Source of the DNA: Effrenium voratum
Taxonomy: Eukaryota > Sar > Dinophyceae > Suessiales > Symbiodiniaceae
Direction of reading: 5' to 3'
NCBI GenBank assembly: GCA_963377175.1
Contig: CAUJNA010003504.1
Location: 422,796 to 486,795, forward strand
DNA length: 64,000 nucleotides
The first letter of the stretch is position 1; each line of letters opens with the position of its first letter. Shown one piece after another: positions 28,940-39,905 of this stretch. The notes under the pieces are model-generated. The model saw only the letters and a list, made by a program, of their open reading frames with translations, was not told where the DNA came from and did not search any database. Made by a program: the position numbers and the translations under genes.

Positions 28940-28996
28940 CCGCACCTAGCAGCTGCTCCAGCACGCGGCGATCTTTGGCGTGCAACACCACCTGAA
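28940..28996 (-). CDS. Possible short exon
   Basis: After acceptor TTCAG the minus strand reads VVLHAKDRRVLEQLLGAGIR. It resembles in style the exon at 53.05-53.15 kb (REVVLHTDAQSSLDVQLRI), hinting at related repeats in two genes. Confidence 0.4.
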
Positions 28997-29616
28997 GAAA
29001 AAATAAAAGACCCCAACCGATACTCTTGGATCTTGCTTAAGAAAAACAAACAAACCCAACTGCGATGGGATTTCGGTGCACCCCATTTCCTTGGGGTTTG
29101 ACGAGTGTGTCCGATGTCATCCCCTACTGATGAAAAATTAACCGCTCGAGCCCATCCATCTTCAAGCGCTCGACGCATAAGCTTGTGGCAACCCAGCCAC
29201 AGCCAGAACATGACCGAAAGAATTCCCCCCCCCCCCCCCCGCACGGGCCAAGGGATACGTATACTTGTCAACCCTGCCAGTCACAAGCCGTTGAGGGTGA
29301 CTTGACTCATTGCAGCTGAGTCGGAAAGCCCAACAGCCACCCGTACCAACTTCGAAACAGTCACCAGCCACACGTCGACCCGAACTGAACGCCTCCAGGT
29401 GCCCCGCAAGGGCTGGCACCCCAATCTGCTAGCAAACCAGACCCCAAATCCCAGACTCATTGCATTGGTTGGAAGATGTCCTACTTATAAGCTTCTTGCA
29501 CCCTTGAAATAGCTTGCAGCTGATCTACTGATGTCCCACAAGCTGAAGGTTCCCAGTGTCTCATGCCTTCCAACCCCCCCATGGAGTTTGGGAACCTTCC
29601 AAAAGCCAACCCTTGG

Positions 29617-29702
29617 TTGCTGTTGACCCCCCTGCAAAAAGCTTGACTTTTTGGGGCTTTGGTGGAAAACCCCTTGGTTTCCCAAAAAGTTAAAGTCTAA
29701 AG
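29617..29702. repeat. Family V hairpin element, copy 2
   Basis: Second copy of the element at 18828: TGTTGACCCCCCTGCAAAAA ... GACTTTTTGGGG ... CCCAAAAAGTTAAAGTCTAA. On the minus strand it starts within a few bases of the donor of the exon at 29.7-29.9 kb. Confidence 0.75.
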
Positions 29703-29712
29703 ATCCAACCCA

Positions 29713-29885
29713 ATAGCAGTCAACAGCCCCAAGCCGAGTCCTTTCGCCCGAGGCGCGCTCCAGCCGCAGCGCCGGGTCACAGCCGCCAGCACCTCCGCCT
29801 CCGGCCCGCTGGACAAGAGCCAGGCCAGCAGCGCCTGTCGGCGGCGCGCGGCTTCCCCGGCGACCTTTGGGCGTCCTGAACATAA
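29713..29885 (-). CDS. Probable exon, unrecognised protein
   Basis: The minus strand reads RPKVAGEAARRRQALLAWLL then SSGPEAEVLAAVTRRCGWSA. Donor probably ATTGG followed by GTTGGATC, immediately in front of the family V element. Helical, Ala/Leu-rich. Confidence 0.5.
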
Positions 29886-29900
29886 AGAGTTCGAACGAAT

Positions 29901-30014
29901 ATTTGGCTGTGGGTCAAAACCAATGGTACCATTTTGGGGTAGGTGCACCACCCATTTTAGTCTATTTTAGTGGGGATGTTCACTGTTCATACGGGATTTT
30001 GACCCATGGCCATT
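29901..30014. repeat. Family II inverted-repeat element
   Basis: GGCTGTGGGTCAAAACCAAT ... CACCACCCATTTTAGTCTAT ... GGGATTTTGACCCATGGCC. Terminal inverted repeat about 15 bp. Confidence 0.88.
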
Positions 30015-30799
30015 TGGTCTGTGAGGAAACCAAACATGAACATAGATCCTGCCAGCTTGCTCAGGCAAACCACCGGAGGATGAGGCAGTATTAGCTTGGA
30101 GGGCGCCCTTCACAGCAACGTAGTGGACTGGGTTGCTGGTGAGGCAGTACCTACGTCATCACGCAGGCAGCAGAGCGCCCCTTCGAACAGTAGGGGGCGC
30201 TTGCAACCCGTCTGTTGAGTGCGTTTGAATGGGGGGCGACCCTAAAAAGAACAAGGGCGCACTGGGCTGATTTGGGTGGTCTCTTGAATTTGGGACCGTC
30301 TTTTGGAAGCTTCAAAGAAGACCTTTCAGACTCAAAAAATGAGATCCAGCATCTGTGGGTGGCGTGAGATGTTTGAAGGCGAGCCATGTCACCCCGTGCC
30401 CTTCATCTATTGCTGCCCCACATGGAGGGTGCCTGCCTGCCCATAAACTAGGCCCAGCAGCTCCACTTCCTGACGCGCAGGGTCATTCGCAAGTGTTGAA
30501 CACTCGTTTGAAAGTTCTCACAGAGAGTGTGGTTCATGGGGACGGCTTCCTCGGCTTCCCTTTACCCTCTACAAGAACCAGGGGTTCAAATCCGCCAACC
30601 ACCAATCCAGACCACCAACTACGGGTTACCAGGGCAACCTGCCTTCCTCTTTGTCGAGGAAAACAGGGGACTCACAGCCGGCTATGAGAAGCAGTGTCGC
30701 CAGAAAATGTCGCTGAACTCCGAAGTCCCACACCCAGACTTCCGGTTGCGAGGTGTGCAGGACGCACCCTGAAGAAATCGGCTCAAAACTTTTGGGTCG

Positions 30800-30910
30800 A
30801 ATCCTCGCTCGATCTCTCCGCACGGAAGATGCTCGATACTCGTCCGGCCCGAGCTGCCTCTGGCTCTGGGTTCAGCAGCAGCTCCACAGCATCCTGGCAG
30901 CGACATTTCC
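30800..30910 (-). CDS. Probable exon, unrecognised protein
   Basis: The minus strand reads CQDAVELLLNPEPEAARAGR then VSSIFRAERSSEDS. Ends approximate. Confidence 0.45.
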
Positions 30911-31129
30911 CAAGCACCGAGCGAACCTCCCCTTTTCGTTTGCCGCAAGGGCCGCATCTGGATCTTGTGAATGGCTTTGATTGAGTTGATCCCATCCTAC
31001 TGTGGATGGACGAAATCCTGTACCACTTTGAAACCATGGTAAACCATTGTTTGTAGGCATTAACAGGGGAATCATACTTCTAGGGTTTCTTAGGTGGTGC
31101 GAAATGGATTTTGTCCACAGTATGATCCC

Positions 31130-31217
31130 CCGAGTCGCTCTCCTTTTCCCCGCGCCTGCAGCAGCTGCCTGGTCGCCTCGCCCGCCAGCTGCCGAACTTG
31201 GTCAAAGCCATAGAGCC
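31130..31217 (-). CDS. Probable exon, unrecognised protein
   Basis: After acceptor GCCTGAG the minus strand reads LLFRLYGFDQVRQLAGEATR then QLLQARG, a clear amphipathic helix pair. Confidence 0.45.
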
Positions 31218-31303
31218 GGAAGAGGAGGCCTCAGGCCGATTCAAAAAACAAAATTCAAAGGCCCAAGTCGCAGTGCAAAGCTTGACGACCTTCCGTGTCC
31301 GGT

Positions 31304-31398
31304 ATGGGTCAGAATTTAAGCCACCAGGAATTGGACCGCAGGTGTTAGTCTGTTTCCATTTACCAGGGTTCCATTGTATATACCTATGTTTGACCCAC
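31304..31398. repeat. Family I inverted-repeat element
   Basis: TGGGTCAGAATTTAAGCCAC, CAGGAATTGGACCGCAGG, CCATTTACCAGGGTTCCATT, ending TGTTTGACCCACAC. Confidence 0.88.
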
Positions 31399-31919
31399 AC
31401 AACATCTTCCCATCTCGGCAGTCTTGCATGTTGCAAAGGTGTTCGTTTCCCCAACATCTCCCCCGCTCTGTGCAGGTCATCGAGCGCCCTCCCCCCCCCC
31501 AAAAAAAAACAAAGAAAGAAGAGTCAACGGGCCCCCGGCCTGCTGCGTCCCAGAGCCAGCGCCGCCGTTCCCGAAGTACCCGCGGCAGACGGCGCCGCAG
31601 GAGGCGATGCTGGCGGCTCTCAAACAAAACAAAAAACAACGCATGTCCATTTGAGTACGTGCTATTTGGAAGGCAGCTAGGTTCAAGACACTCAGTCTTG
31701 TTTTTGAGCTTGGTCAGTTTCTCGAGTCTCGTGGTCTCCCGAAGCCATCTTTGAGGCACTTCAGACTGACTCCATGCCCCTTGGAGCCATGGCTTAAGAT
31801 CCGGCCAACTGTCGGTCAACCCCCCCCCAAGGAAAACTACAACCTAGGGGCACTATTTGTTTACAGAACGGCCGCTCATACTTCCCATAAACAAGAAGCG
31901 ACCCTGTGGACATGTTGAA

Positions 31920-32005
31920 AAGTCATTGGTTGCGTTTGCACTCCATGCCTCCATGATGCAGCGGGCAGTGCGCCGCATGACTCGCGGCTCCTCCTGGTGG
32001 CTTGT
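31920..32005 (-). CDS. Possible exon, unrecognised protein
   Basis: After acceptor CCACCAG the minus strand reads EEPRVMRRTARCIMEAWSAN then ATND. Helical and basic. Confidence 0.35.
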
Positions 32006-32219
32006 TGCCCGTAGGTTTCAGCATCCAAACATCCAAAGAGACTCCCCCAGTTCGGGGACTTAGCAGATAGCCCTCATTTGCCGGCACTGGCCCCAAACAC
32101 TCCAAGTGCATTGGCCGGCGGTTTGCTTGAAACCTGAAACCTGCCAGCCAGCTTTTGGACGTCGTTCCCGCCCAGAGGTCGTGTGCTCGCCATGGCCTCG
32201 GATTTGGATGGTGTTTTTT

Positions 32220-32241
32220 CCCCCCCCCCCCCCCCCCCCCC
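32220..32241. repeat. Poly(C) run
   Basis: More than 20 C on the plus strand directly beside the probable exon at 32.26-32.35 kb. Confidence 0.95.
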
Positions 32242-32257
32242 GTGCGGTGAGCGAGTT

Positions 32258-32355
32258 CCGGCGCCCTCCTCAAAGTCCATCTCGTGGAACTGCCACTGCT
32301 CCAGCACCAGGGAGAGCTCCAGGGCATCGTGGCCGCCCTCCTCCGAAGCTTTCGC
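32258..32355 (-). CDS. Probable exon, unrecognised protein
   Basis: The minus strand reads ASEEGGHDALELSLVLEQWQ then FHEMDFEEGAG. Acidic and helical; ends next to the poly(G) run of the intron on the sense strand. Confidence 0.5.
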
Positions 32356-32515
32356 TTCGACGGGCCGGGGGGGGAAAGACAGACCAAGAGCGGCCGCCGG
32401 AAAGCGGGGGGCGAGAGGAACAAAAAGGAAAACATGTGGCCCGTGGTGTAAAGAGCCGAGAAGTTGCAGGTGGCCCGCCCAGTTGAAGATCGGTCCAAAA
32501 AGTGCTGGACCCAAC

Positions 32516-32597
32516 GAGCGAAAGCCACGGCTTTCCGCGCCATGCTCTCTGCCTCTGGCAAGGTCGCAGCGAAGGACTCGATGAAGTCAATCAAGTC
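32516..32597 (-). CDS. Exon of unrecognised protein, downstream of the Cys-pair module
   Basis: Acceptor ATGGCCAG; donor TCGCTC followed by GTTGGG. Reads DLIDFIESFAATLPEAESMA then RKAVAFA. Helical. Likely in the same protein as the Cys-pair exons just upstream. Confidence 0.55.
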
Positions 32598-32679
32598 CTG
32601 GCCATGGGGCGCCTAAAACTGCACACGCCGTCCGAAACTCGGTATTGACAGAAACCAAAGTCTGTGGCAGAACCTCCAC

Positions 32680-32726
32680 AAGAAGGCGCCTCCTTCAGCA
32701 AGTTCTCCTTGCAGAAGGGGCACCGG
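32680..32726 (-). CDS. Cys-pair (RING-like) module, second exon
   Basis: Acceptor CTGAGGAG; reads (G)RCPFCKENLLKEAPSC. Joined to the exon at 32806-32897 it gives HRMCGACRREYGRCPFCKEN: two CxxC pairs seven residues apart, as in the core of small RING/zinc-binding modules. The 3' end is approximate. Confidence 0.6.
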
Positions 32727-32805
32727 CTCCTCAGATCGACTTGGCTTTGCTCGGCACCGGAGTCTGCCATGCGTATGGCAAATCCTCTTGCAACTAGAGC
32801 TCTGC

Positions 32806-32897
32806 CCGTATTCCCGGCGGCACGCACCGCACATGCGGTGCTCTGAAATGTCGCCTTTGGACTGCCAATGTTCCAGCAGCTCCACGTCTGGCTGCTC
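32806..32897 (-). CDS. Cys-pair (RING-like) module, first exon
   Basis: Acceptor TTTCGCAG; reads EQPDVELLEHWQSKGDISEH then RMCGACRREYG. Donor TACGG followed by GCAGAG (GC donor). The 79-bp intron between the two exons splits the two CxxC pairs. RING domains often act in ubiquitin transfer, but only half of a RING is visible, so function is open. Confidence 0.6.
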
Positions 32898-33653
32898 CTG
32901 CGAAAATGGAAACACTTGCCATAGGTTCTCCTAAGCTAGTAAGATCTACAACTTTTACCTCCATCTTATGCCTGCCTAGATCTGAACCAAGGTGCCATTC
33001 TATTCATGACAGATATCTTGCTCCATCTGGCTGCTGCCTTGCAGTCACTCCGCTGATCCCAGGTGAAAGCATCGAAGTGACGTGTTCAGGTCCTCGAAGC
33101 AGATCGGACCTCGAAGCAAATCTCAGCCAAGTCAAAACCCTGTGCCAAGTTCGTCCAATCCATGCCCAAAACTGCCGCAATGGTTGCTGGGGACCTTACA
33201 AAGTGCGCACATTCCACCCATACCCGTGAGGGTGTATCCTTTTTGAGGTTCCCCCCCTTTTTGGTGGTTTGTTGCCGGAAACCCAAAAGGAATCCGCCAA
33301 TTTGGGGGTCTAACCAAAACAGAAAAAAATGAGCCCATACGGGGGTTGATCAAGATGACTCTCCCTCCACCTTCATCTACCCGGGTTTTCAGAATGTGGC
33401 TCAGTCACCCTACCCAAATTGGTGCTTTGGTGATTGCGGGCTGGTTTCCCATAATTACCCTACCCTCTACAAAAGCTAGGGGCCCGTTCAGGTTCAACTC
33501 CAAATCCAAACCAATCCAAGCCAATAATCAGGGAGTATCTGATCATACTGTGGATGGACGAGACCCATTTCGCCCCACCCGAGAAACCCTAAAATAATGA
33601 TTCCTCATCCGAAGTAGCAATTCAAACCGCGTTTTTTGTTCTGGTTTCCAAGT

Positions 33654-33755
33654 GGCTGTGGGTCAAAAATAGGTACCCAAAATTGCACCCTGGTAAGTGG
33701 TGACATAGACTTTAACCTGCGGTCCAATTGGTGGGTAAATTTTGACCCATACCCA
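33654..33755. repeat. Family I inverted-repeat element
   Basis: GGCTGTGGGTCAAAAATAGG ... GCGGTCCAATTGGTGGGTAA ... TTTTGACCCATACCC. Confidence 0.88.
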
Positions 33756-33779
33756 AGCGGGGCAAAATGGATTTCAACT

Positions 33780-33900
33780 CAAGTCCATAAGCCAACCTCT
33801 GGGCGTCCGCGCAGGCGTCCCGCCGCGGCTCCAGGAGCTGCTGCAGCACCATGGCGCTGCTGCGCCTAACGAACGGCTGGCCGTAGGCGCCGGTCTTCAA
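33780..33900 (-). CDS. Probable exon, unrecognised protein
   Basis: The minus strand reads LKTGAYGQPFVRRSSAMVLQ then QLLEPRRDACADAQRLAYGL. Ends directly beside a family I element. Confidence 0.5.
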
Positions 33901-33957
33901 CCCGAGCCCTTGGGAAGTCTGGACAAATATGTGCCTTGTCTCTGAAAAAGAAACAAA

Positions 33958-34046
33958 CAGATTATACCAGCGTGGACACCAGATAGCAAGAATGTGCCTT
34001 TTATATAAACAGATTCTACCAGCGTGGACACCAGAAAGCAAGAATG
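33958..34046. repeat. Short tandem duplication (about 57 bp)
   Basis: Two copies of ACCAGCGTGGACACCAGA followed by (A/T)AGCAAGAATGTG. Confidence 0.85.
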
Positions 34047-34770
34047 TGTTGTTCCTTGGTTCTTTGAGAAGGGCAAGAATGTTTGAAGCAACAAATCCAG
34101 AATCAATGGAAATGAGCGTCATGTTCAGGATTCTGGGGGTTGAAGAATGCTTTCCTTATGACTTTAGATTCAAAAACAATTTGCAGCCGTACAATCTTAT
34201 GGAACACTCTGAATATCTCAATTGTTGCCTGCAGCGATGCGAAGACACATGCACATATGCTCGGAAGACGCTTGTGCGAGCACAAGACACAGTCTCAGCT
34301 TTGAACATACTTTCTGCACATATGCCCTTACATCGTGGCCATGTGCACAGGCTCTTAACCAACATATGTATAGACCGCGCACAGAAGACACATGTGTACA
34401 GTCGGAACACATGCTCACAGTACATGTGTGCGCACGGAGCACAATGTGAATATGCGGGGCAAACAAAAGCGCACAAGCATAAGCACACACCTGCACACTT
34501 GGCAAACACGAGCACAATGAATGAAACACAAATATGAAGTGCAAGCGCTCGGACCACACTTTTGTGTACTCTCCAAACACGCATGTGTGACACCGGGCAA
34601 ACAAAAGCACGCAGATACATGGGTACACGCTCGGAACACACATGTGCTCTCAGCTATGGGCCAAACATCAACCAAACAAACAAAACAAATCAAAACTGGC
34701 TGGAGCTCAGTAGGGAATGACCCAGGGTTTTGGGAATGAACCTAGAGATTCCCTTGGAGGAAACCATTAG

Positions 34771-34890
34771 AGAACATCTATGGCTGTGGGTCAAAACCCT
34801 GTACCCCTGGTGCCCGTCAAAATAGGTTGCAAATGCATGGCCATATCATGTGGGATTATTCCCCATTGCCATATCACATGGGAGTGTTGT
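34771..34890. repeat. Family II-like fragment
   Basis: TATGGCTGTGGGTCAAAACC at one end and GGCCATATCATGTGGG beyond it; the core of the family is missing. Possibly a deleted or recombined copy. Confidence 0.5.
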
Positions 34891-34921
34891 ATTGCGGTCA
34901 TTCCCTCATTCCCTGCCTGTC

Positions 34922-35062
34922 AAACCGGCAAGCGCGAAAACGCGTCATGCGCCAGCTCTCCCGGCCTCAGCACCCCCAGCCAGGCAAAGAGCCTCTGCAG
35001 GGCCTCCGGGTGGAGCGGGCCCAGCGGCAGCTGCAACTCCTCGAAGTCAGGTTCCACCATTC
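34922..35062 (-). CDS. Probable exon, unrecognised protein
   Basis: The minus strand reads MVEPDFEELQLPLGPLHPEA then LQRLFAWLGVLRPGELAHDA. Strong coding composition. Confidence 0.55.
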
Positions 35063-35279
35063 CGAGCAGTGGGGTTTTCTTATAACCACCAATTGGGTTG
35101 GGTGTGTTTTTCTTCTATTTATTAAAAACACGCGCACACACACACATGCACATGGGAAAACTGTTTCTGGGTGGTTGAGTGTCTTTCGAATGGAAGGAAC
35201 TCAGAGGGCTTTCAACGCCCGGCTCCAAACACAGCCTTGGAATTTTGCCGCGAAAGGAAGCCCAAGGGACACCCAACAG

Positions 35280-35375
35280 CCGGGAGGGCGCTGGTAGCCG
35301 TGGCCCCGCCTCGCAGAAGCACCGGTGCAAGGTCTCTACCGCCCGCTGCACGTCGGCATCCCAAGAAGCCGCCGC
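35280..35375 (-). CDS. Possible exon, unrecognised protein
   Basis: The minus strand reads ASWDADVQRAVETLHRCFCE. Next to it (35383-35414) is a short CGTCGGCT repeat. Confidence 0.4.
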
Positions 35376-35559
35376 CTGCCGTCGGCTCGTCGGCTCGTCG
35401 GCTCGTCGGCTCGTCAGGTGCCCGGGTCGTGACCCACTGCACACCCCTGGACCCTCCAAAAACCGTCTGGACCCTTAGGGTGGTTAAAAAAGACAAAGTT
35501 CCAGTGATTCCTATGAAACGATAGGACTATAGGGGGCTACTTTTGGGAGGCAGTTGGGG

Positions 35560-35765
35560 TCCTGGGGGCTGTAGCGATAGCTGCGAGCGGCATAAGCACT
35601 GCAAAACCCGTGTGCAAAATTCAGGAGAGCGACAGCAACATCATGAAATGGCGACCCTCCAAAAAGGCGGATCATGGTCAAAATGTCACCTTTAGGTCCC
35701 TTCACAACTACCAAGGGCGCCTTAGGCAGCTGTTTGCACGCGTTCTCTGCTAAACTAACATTTTC
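35560..35765 (-). CDS. Probable exon, unrecognised protein
   Basis: The minus strand reads NVSLAENACKQLPKAPLVVV, KGPKGDILTMIRLFGGSPFH, DVAVALLNFAHGFCSAYAAR. Good composition, no family recognised. Confidence 0.5.
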
Positions 35766-35834
35766 GCAAAATATCCGTTTGAGCAAAACAAAGATCAAAC
35801 TGGTTGAGAAAAGCCCGCTTGTGTGTGTGTGTGT

Positions 35835-36010
35835 GATGTGTCAATTGATAGTTCCCCCAAAGGCATCAGAAACAGGGAGGCGGCAAGCCCCAACGCCTTG
35901 TCAACCAGCTGAAGGCCGAAGTGCCCGGCAAAGGTGCACAGCAGCCGACACTTTGTCTCCTGAAGCCAATGAGACGAATGATTCGGATGCCCAGGTTGGC
36001 GGGGCACAGC
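35835..36010 (-). CDS. Probable exon, unrecognised protein
   Basis: The minus strand reads HSSHWLQETKCRLLCTFAGH then FGLQLVDKALGLAASLFLMP. Mildly hydrophobic. Confidence 0.5.
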
Positions 36011-36693
36011 CTGTTTGCTAGAAACGGAGAATATCCCCGACGAGATCCTGACGGATTCGTGACGTTCTTTGAAACTGGATGTGAAAATACTTGCTCCGGA
36101 TCCATCCACAAGCATGAGCAGCATTTGGGGCTATCCGCTCTGAGATAACTTGTCACTCGATTTTAATGGAAAAGGAAACCGACATCCATTTTGGGGGCCC
36201 AGGGCTGGCTGCATCGAACCGCCTCCGACATCGTCTGCGGCTGCTTGGCGGACACGGCCACGCCTCACTGCGCCGGCGAGCGGCTGAGTCGGGAAAAGTG
36301 CCAAGGGTACGTGTGTAAAAACGGGAATCCTCGTGATGTGTTTGTTCCGCCTGGCATGGGGGGGGTACCCTTAAAACCACACACACACACACACTTGTGA
36401 AATCCCCCCTCTCTCGGTCCTTGTTGTGTCTCATTTCTTCTGCGAGGGTCAGGATCAAGCCCAGTGGGCACACATGCACTTTAATTGATTGAGTGGAGTT
36501 TCGTCATCCTTGGGCCCTACTCGTCAGGGCCACAGACTAGACCCAAGGATGGCTGTGGCCTACTCCACATACTTGGAAAAGAAATGGAAAAGAAATGGAG
36601 AGTCCGGATAGCCGGCACCACCTCGACAATTTGCAAAGACTTCCAGCTTGCGAGTGTGACAAAGAACTCAAATCAGCCCTTGGCAACAGGGAT

Positions 36694-36797
<104 letters not shown>

Positions 36798-37754
36798 GTC
36801 GTGCTACGCTTGCTGCAAGAGAATTGGCCGCGGGCTTGTGTTGTCACAGCGGCCAACCCGCAGGCCCTAACCCAGCGGCGTTTCGACGCAGCCCATCCTG
36901 CCCCACTAAGGTGCATTTTACAAGCAACCCACAAGAGTGATCCGGACTCCGGCTAAAAACGGGCAACCACTTCATGAATCCCCGACTAAAAACAGTCATC
37001 CGGGGCTTAGGGGAAACCGCCGGGCTTTCTTTTCGAAAGACAGGCCACCCTGGAGCTCCATCTGCTGGAAGCCGAGCCCCAAGTTCCTGCTGAGGGTGAA
37101 CCTCGGAACCCAGCCACCCGGGGCGGGCAATACGCAACGGTTTCTGCTTGGCGGGTTGGCGCCAGGTTTCGAACATATCTTGGCAGGCCCCAGACCCAGT
37201 GCTTGATCCAGTTCAAGGGTGGTTCTTCTTTTCTATGTAAGCTGACCTCAAGCAAAACGTGGAGACCAAAAAACCGGCGACCCTTTCCTTTCTTTGGGGC
37301 TTCCCTTGCACCATCCGGGGTCGCAACTGGCGGAGGGGGCGGGGGTGTTCGGGCGGCTCTTATGTTCTGAGTCGGCCAAGGCACTCCTCCCAGACATCCT
37401 GCGAAAGGCAGGACCACACGTCCGGAGGACTTGCCGTGGAAGAAGCGCCTTCCTGGCCAGACGCGCACCGCTGCAAGTTGGAACATGCTTGAAGCCCATT
37501 GACTTGCTGGTGCGATAGCTAGGGAATGAGGGAATGAACCTGGGGATTTCCTGAATTCCCCGCTGAGCGCCAGCAAGTTGATTGGAATCCTGGAAACTCG
37601 CCCATTGATGGTTAAAGAACATTCCAACTGAGAGCAAGAAGATCAGTGTGTGTCCAACCAAGTCCAGAGCCTGGGTATGTGCCTCCTTTGGACCCGCTGA
37701 GCTTTCCTCCTGGTTTCCCTTGAGGGATTTAAGGGAACCCTCAAAACACGCAGC

Positions 37755-37862
37755 CGAGCACGGCTACGCCGTGCGCCCGCCTCCAGCCCCAGCTCTTGCA
37801 GGAGACCCCGAGCCCACGTTGCGACGCTTTGAACCTGAACGCTGCCGATCTCTAGGCGAAAT
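37755..37862 (-). CDS. Probable exon, unrecognised protein
   Basis: The minus strand reads IGSVQVQSVATWARGLLQEL then GLEAGARRSRARLRV. Confidence 0.45.
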
Positions 37863-37929
37863 AAATGGAAATTTACACACAAACTAGGGATCCCACTGTG
37901 CCGTGTTAAGGGAAATACACGCAAATACC

Positions 37930-38246
37930 CAGAGAGCGGTAGCTTTTGGCCAGTATCTTGTCACAGGCTTCACCTTCACCTGATCCGCTCCATGCGACTC
38001 AAACCGGGCCTCCCTCGGAGGCATGCCCACGGCATCGTAGTAAAACTTCATTGGCCTGGCATTGAGCAACCCAAAATCCAGCAGCTTTGGGTACCACAGT
38101 TGTAAAGGTGGGCTTTTTGCCGCCGCACTGAGGAACCTGGGTTCCAGTGTGCACTTTCGTTGGCACAACTCAAAGCTAAGGTCAACATTCATGCGCACCC
38201 GGCGAGCCGTTCCGACTCGCAGACCGTGGAGGCTGGTGAATGCCAT
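37930..38246 (-). CDS. Long exon of unrecognised protein, possible gene start
   Basis: The longest repeat-free coding block of the 28-38 kb series, with an ATG at 38246: MAFTSLHGLRVGTARRVRMN, VDLSFELCQRKCTLEPRFLS, YPKLLDFGLLNARPMKFYYD, ADQVKVKPVTRYWPKATALW. It could be the 5' exon of a gene running down to about 28 kb, or a further exon of the PARP gene upstream. No family recognised. Confidence 0.55.
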
Positions 38247-39409
38247 TTCGTGGAGGTTCTATTTGGTCTCATGGTGGTGGGAAGTGTGGTTTGGCCTCAC
38301 TTTCCGTGATTCCAATCCCGTGTATGGTGACAACGTAGTCATAATGGGGGTGGCCCACTTCATTATCACTGACAGGGTCCGCTTCCTCAACCCTCATTGT
38401 GGTTCGGTGAGTGTACCCGGCTTATAGCTTACAGAAATATCCGGGACTCTGCCCCCCGTTACAAGTCGGCAAACATACATATTTGTAGGTGTGCATGTGT
38501 GTGTGTGAACATGAGGAATTCTTCATGGGCCGCAGCAAGATCCAATACATATTTGATTGATAGGCGCTTGCAACACATTCACAAATTCGACATCTGCAAA
38601 TGTCTTGCTGCCATAGACAAAAGCTTGGCATCCTGCATCCAAATATTCAAATATTCAAATCTATGCATGCAAGTTGTGTGGCATAAATAGATCAAAATGA
38701 GCTTGCTACTCCAAACAGCGAGGGCGTTCTCCCCGAAGAAGCCCCTTAACGCATTTGTAGCTGCACTTTCCCTGGTCCTTCTTTTCAAACCAATAGCAAA
38801 ACACAAACACACACACACACACAAACAAACTGCACAAACTGCAACACACACACACACATCCGGCTCTCTATCAGTTTGTCAAAAGAACGATGGGTGAAAA
38901 GAATGAGGCACCAGCCTTTCAAATCTTATGCTAACCCTACTTGCAAGAACTATAAGACTCTGACCCCAGTCACCCAATGTCTTAACATGGGGGGCGCTTG
39001 GGGGCGTGTCCGAAAATTTGAGACCCCTTTCTGGTTTTCTTTATCGGGAAATCGAGCATATCAAAAAGGAGACATGCACCCGACTCTTGCCAAATCTGGG
39101 CCGAAGCGCTCCAGGAAGGTCGAGCGAAGCGCCTGCTCCTGACGGGGGCAACCCCTTTGGGGTCGATCGAGCCTGGGGTAAAAACTCATTGCACTGGATA
39201 ATGTAGAGCCATGAGTCCGCGGAGAAAGGGACCTCATCAAGCTCTCAGACGTTTGAAATCGGCCGCCCGAATTTGTCTTATGTCCCTTTCTTCACCGACT
39301 CGCCAACAGGGACCAACTCCTTCAGCGAGAGCAAGCGAGCGCTCAAGCCCGAGCTGACTTCTCCAGCCCGAAGAACACGAAAAGCTTTGTATCGCCACTG
39401 CCATCCCAC

Positions 39410-39529
39410 CAGAGACTCAGCCAGCTTCAGGTCAATTCTCCCTACCCCGGCCTTGTACTCAACCAAGAAAACCGCCATGAACTCAAAGAAGCACTCCAAG
39501 GCGCCCTCCATGGTCTCCAAATCCTTGCG
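39410..39529 (-). CDS. Candidate last exon of the PARP domain
   Basis: 40 codons, phase 0 at both ends, acceptor ACCTGGCAG and donor CTCTG followed by GTGGGA. Reads RKDLETMEGALECFFEFMAV then FLVEYKAGVGRIDLKLAESL. The FLVEYK end resembles the terminal YPEYLVxY strand of PARP domains, and the phase matches exon 41105-41251, but the resemblance is weak; other open minus blocks (39.74-39.90 and 40.0-40.5 kb) lie between. Confidence 0.4.
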
Positions 39530-39734
39530 CTGCCAGGTTTTCTGCGTTTGCTTTTTGTGGTGTGTGCTTGTGTACATCTCCATTTGCTTCTGGATGTCGG
39601 ATGTCCTTGCTTGGACTAGATTTGGATGTGCTGTGTTTGAGATCTGGGGACGGTGCAGCAATGTCTCCTGAAATCAGGATCCTGACTCGTGGAATCTTGC
39701 AGGGTCAAGGCGTCTCAGGGTTGGAAACCCCCAT

Positions 39735-39905
39735 TTGAGTGTCGCGAAAGAGCTGGGCCCAAACATTCGCAATCAGGGATGCAATATTTGAGCTGCATAG
39801 AAACGTGCCCTCCGCTTTGCCAAGTGCTGCGAGTGGCCAGCGCATGCTCCACGGCATGAGCTTCAACTGTCTCAATGCCTCAGCGACTGCATGCATGCCC
39901 TTCAA
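39735..39905 (-). CDS. Possible exon, unrecognised protein
   Basis: The minus strand reads GMHAVAEALRQLKLMPWSMR then WPLAALGKAEGTFLCSSNIA. Protein-like, but fits nothing known in a PARP domain. Confidence 0.35.
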
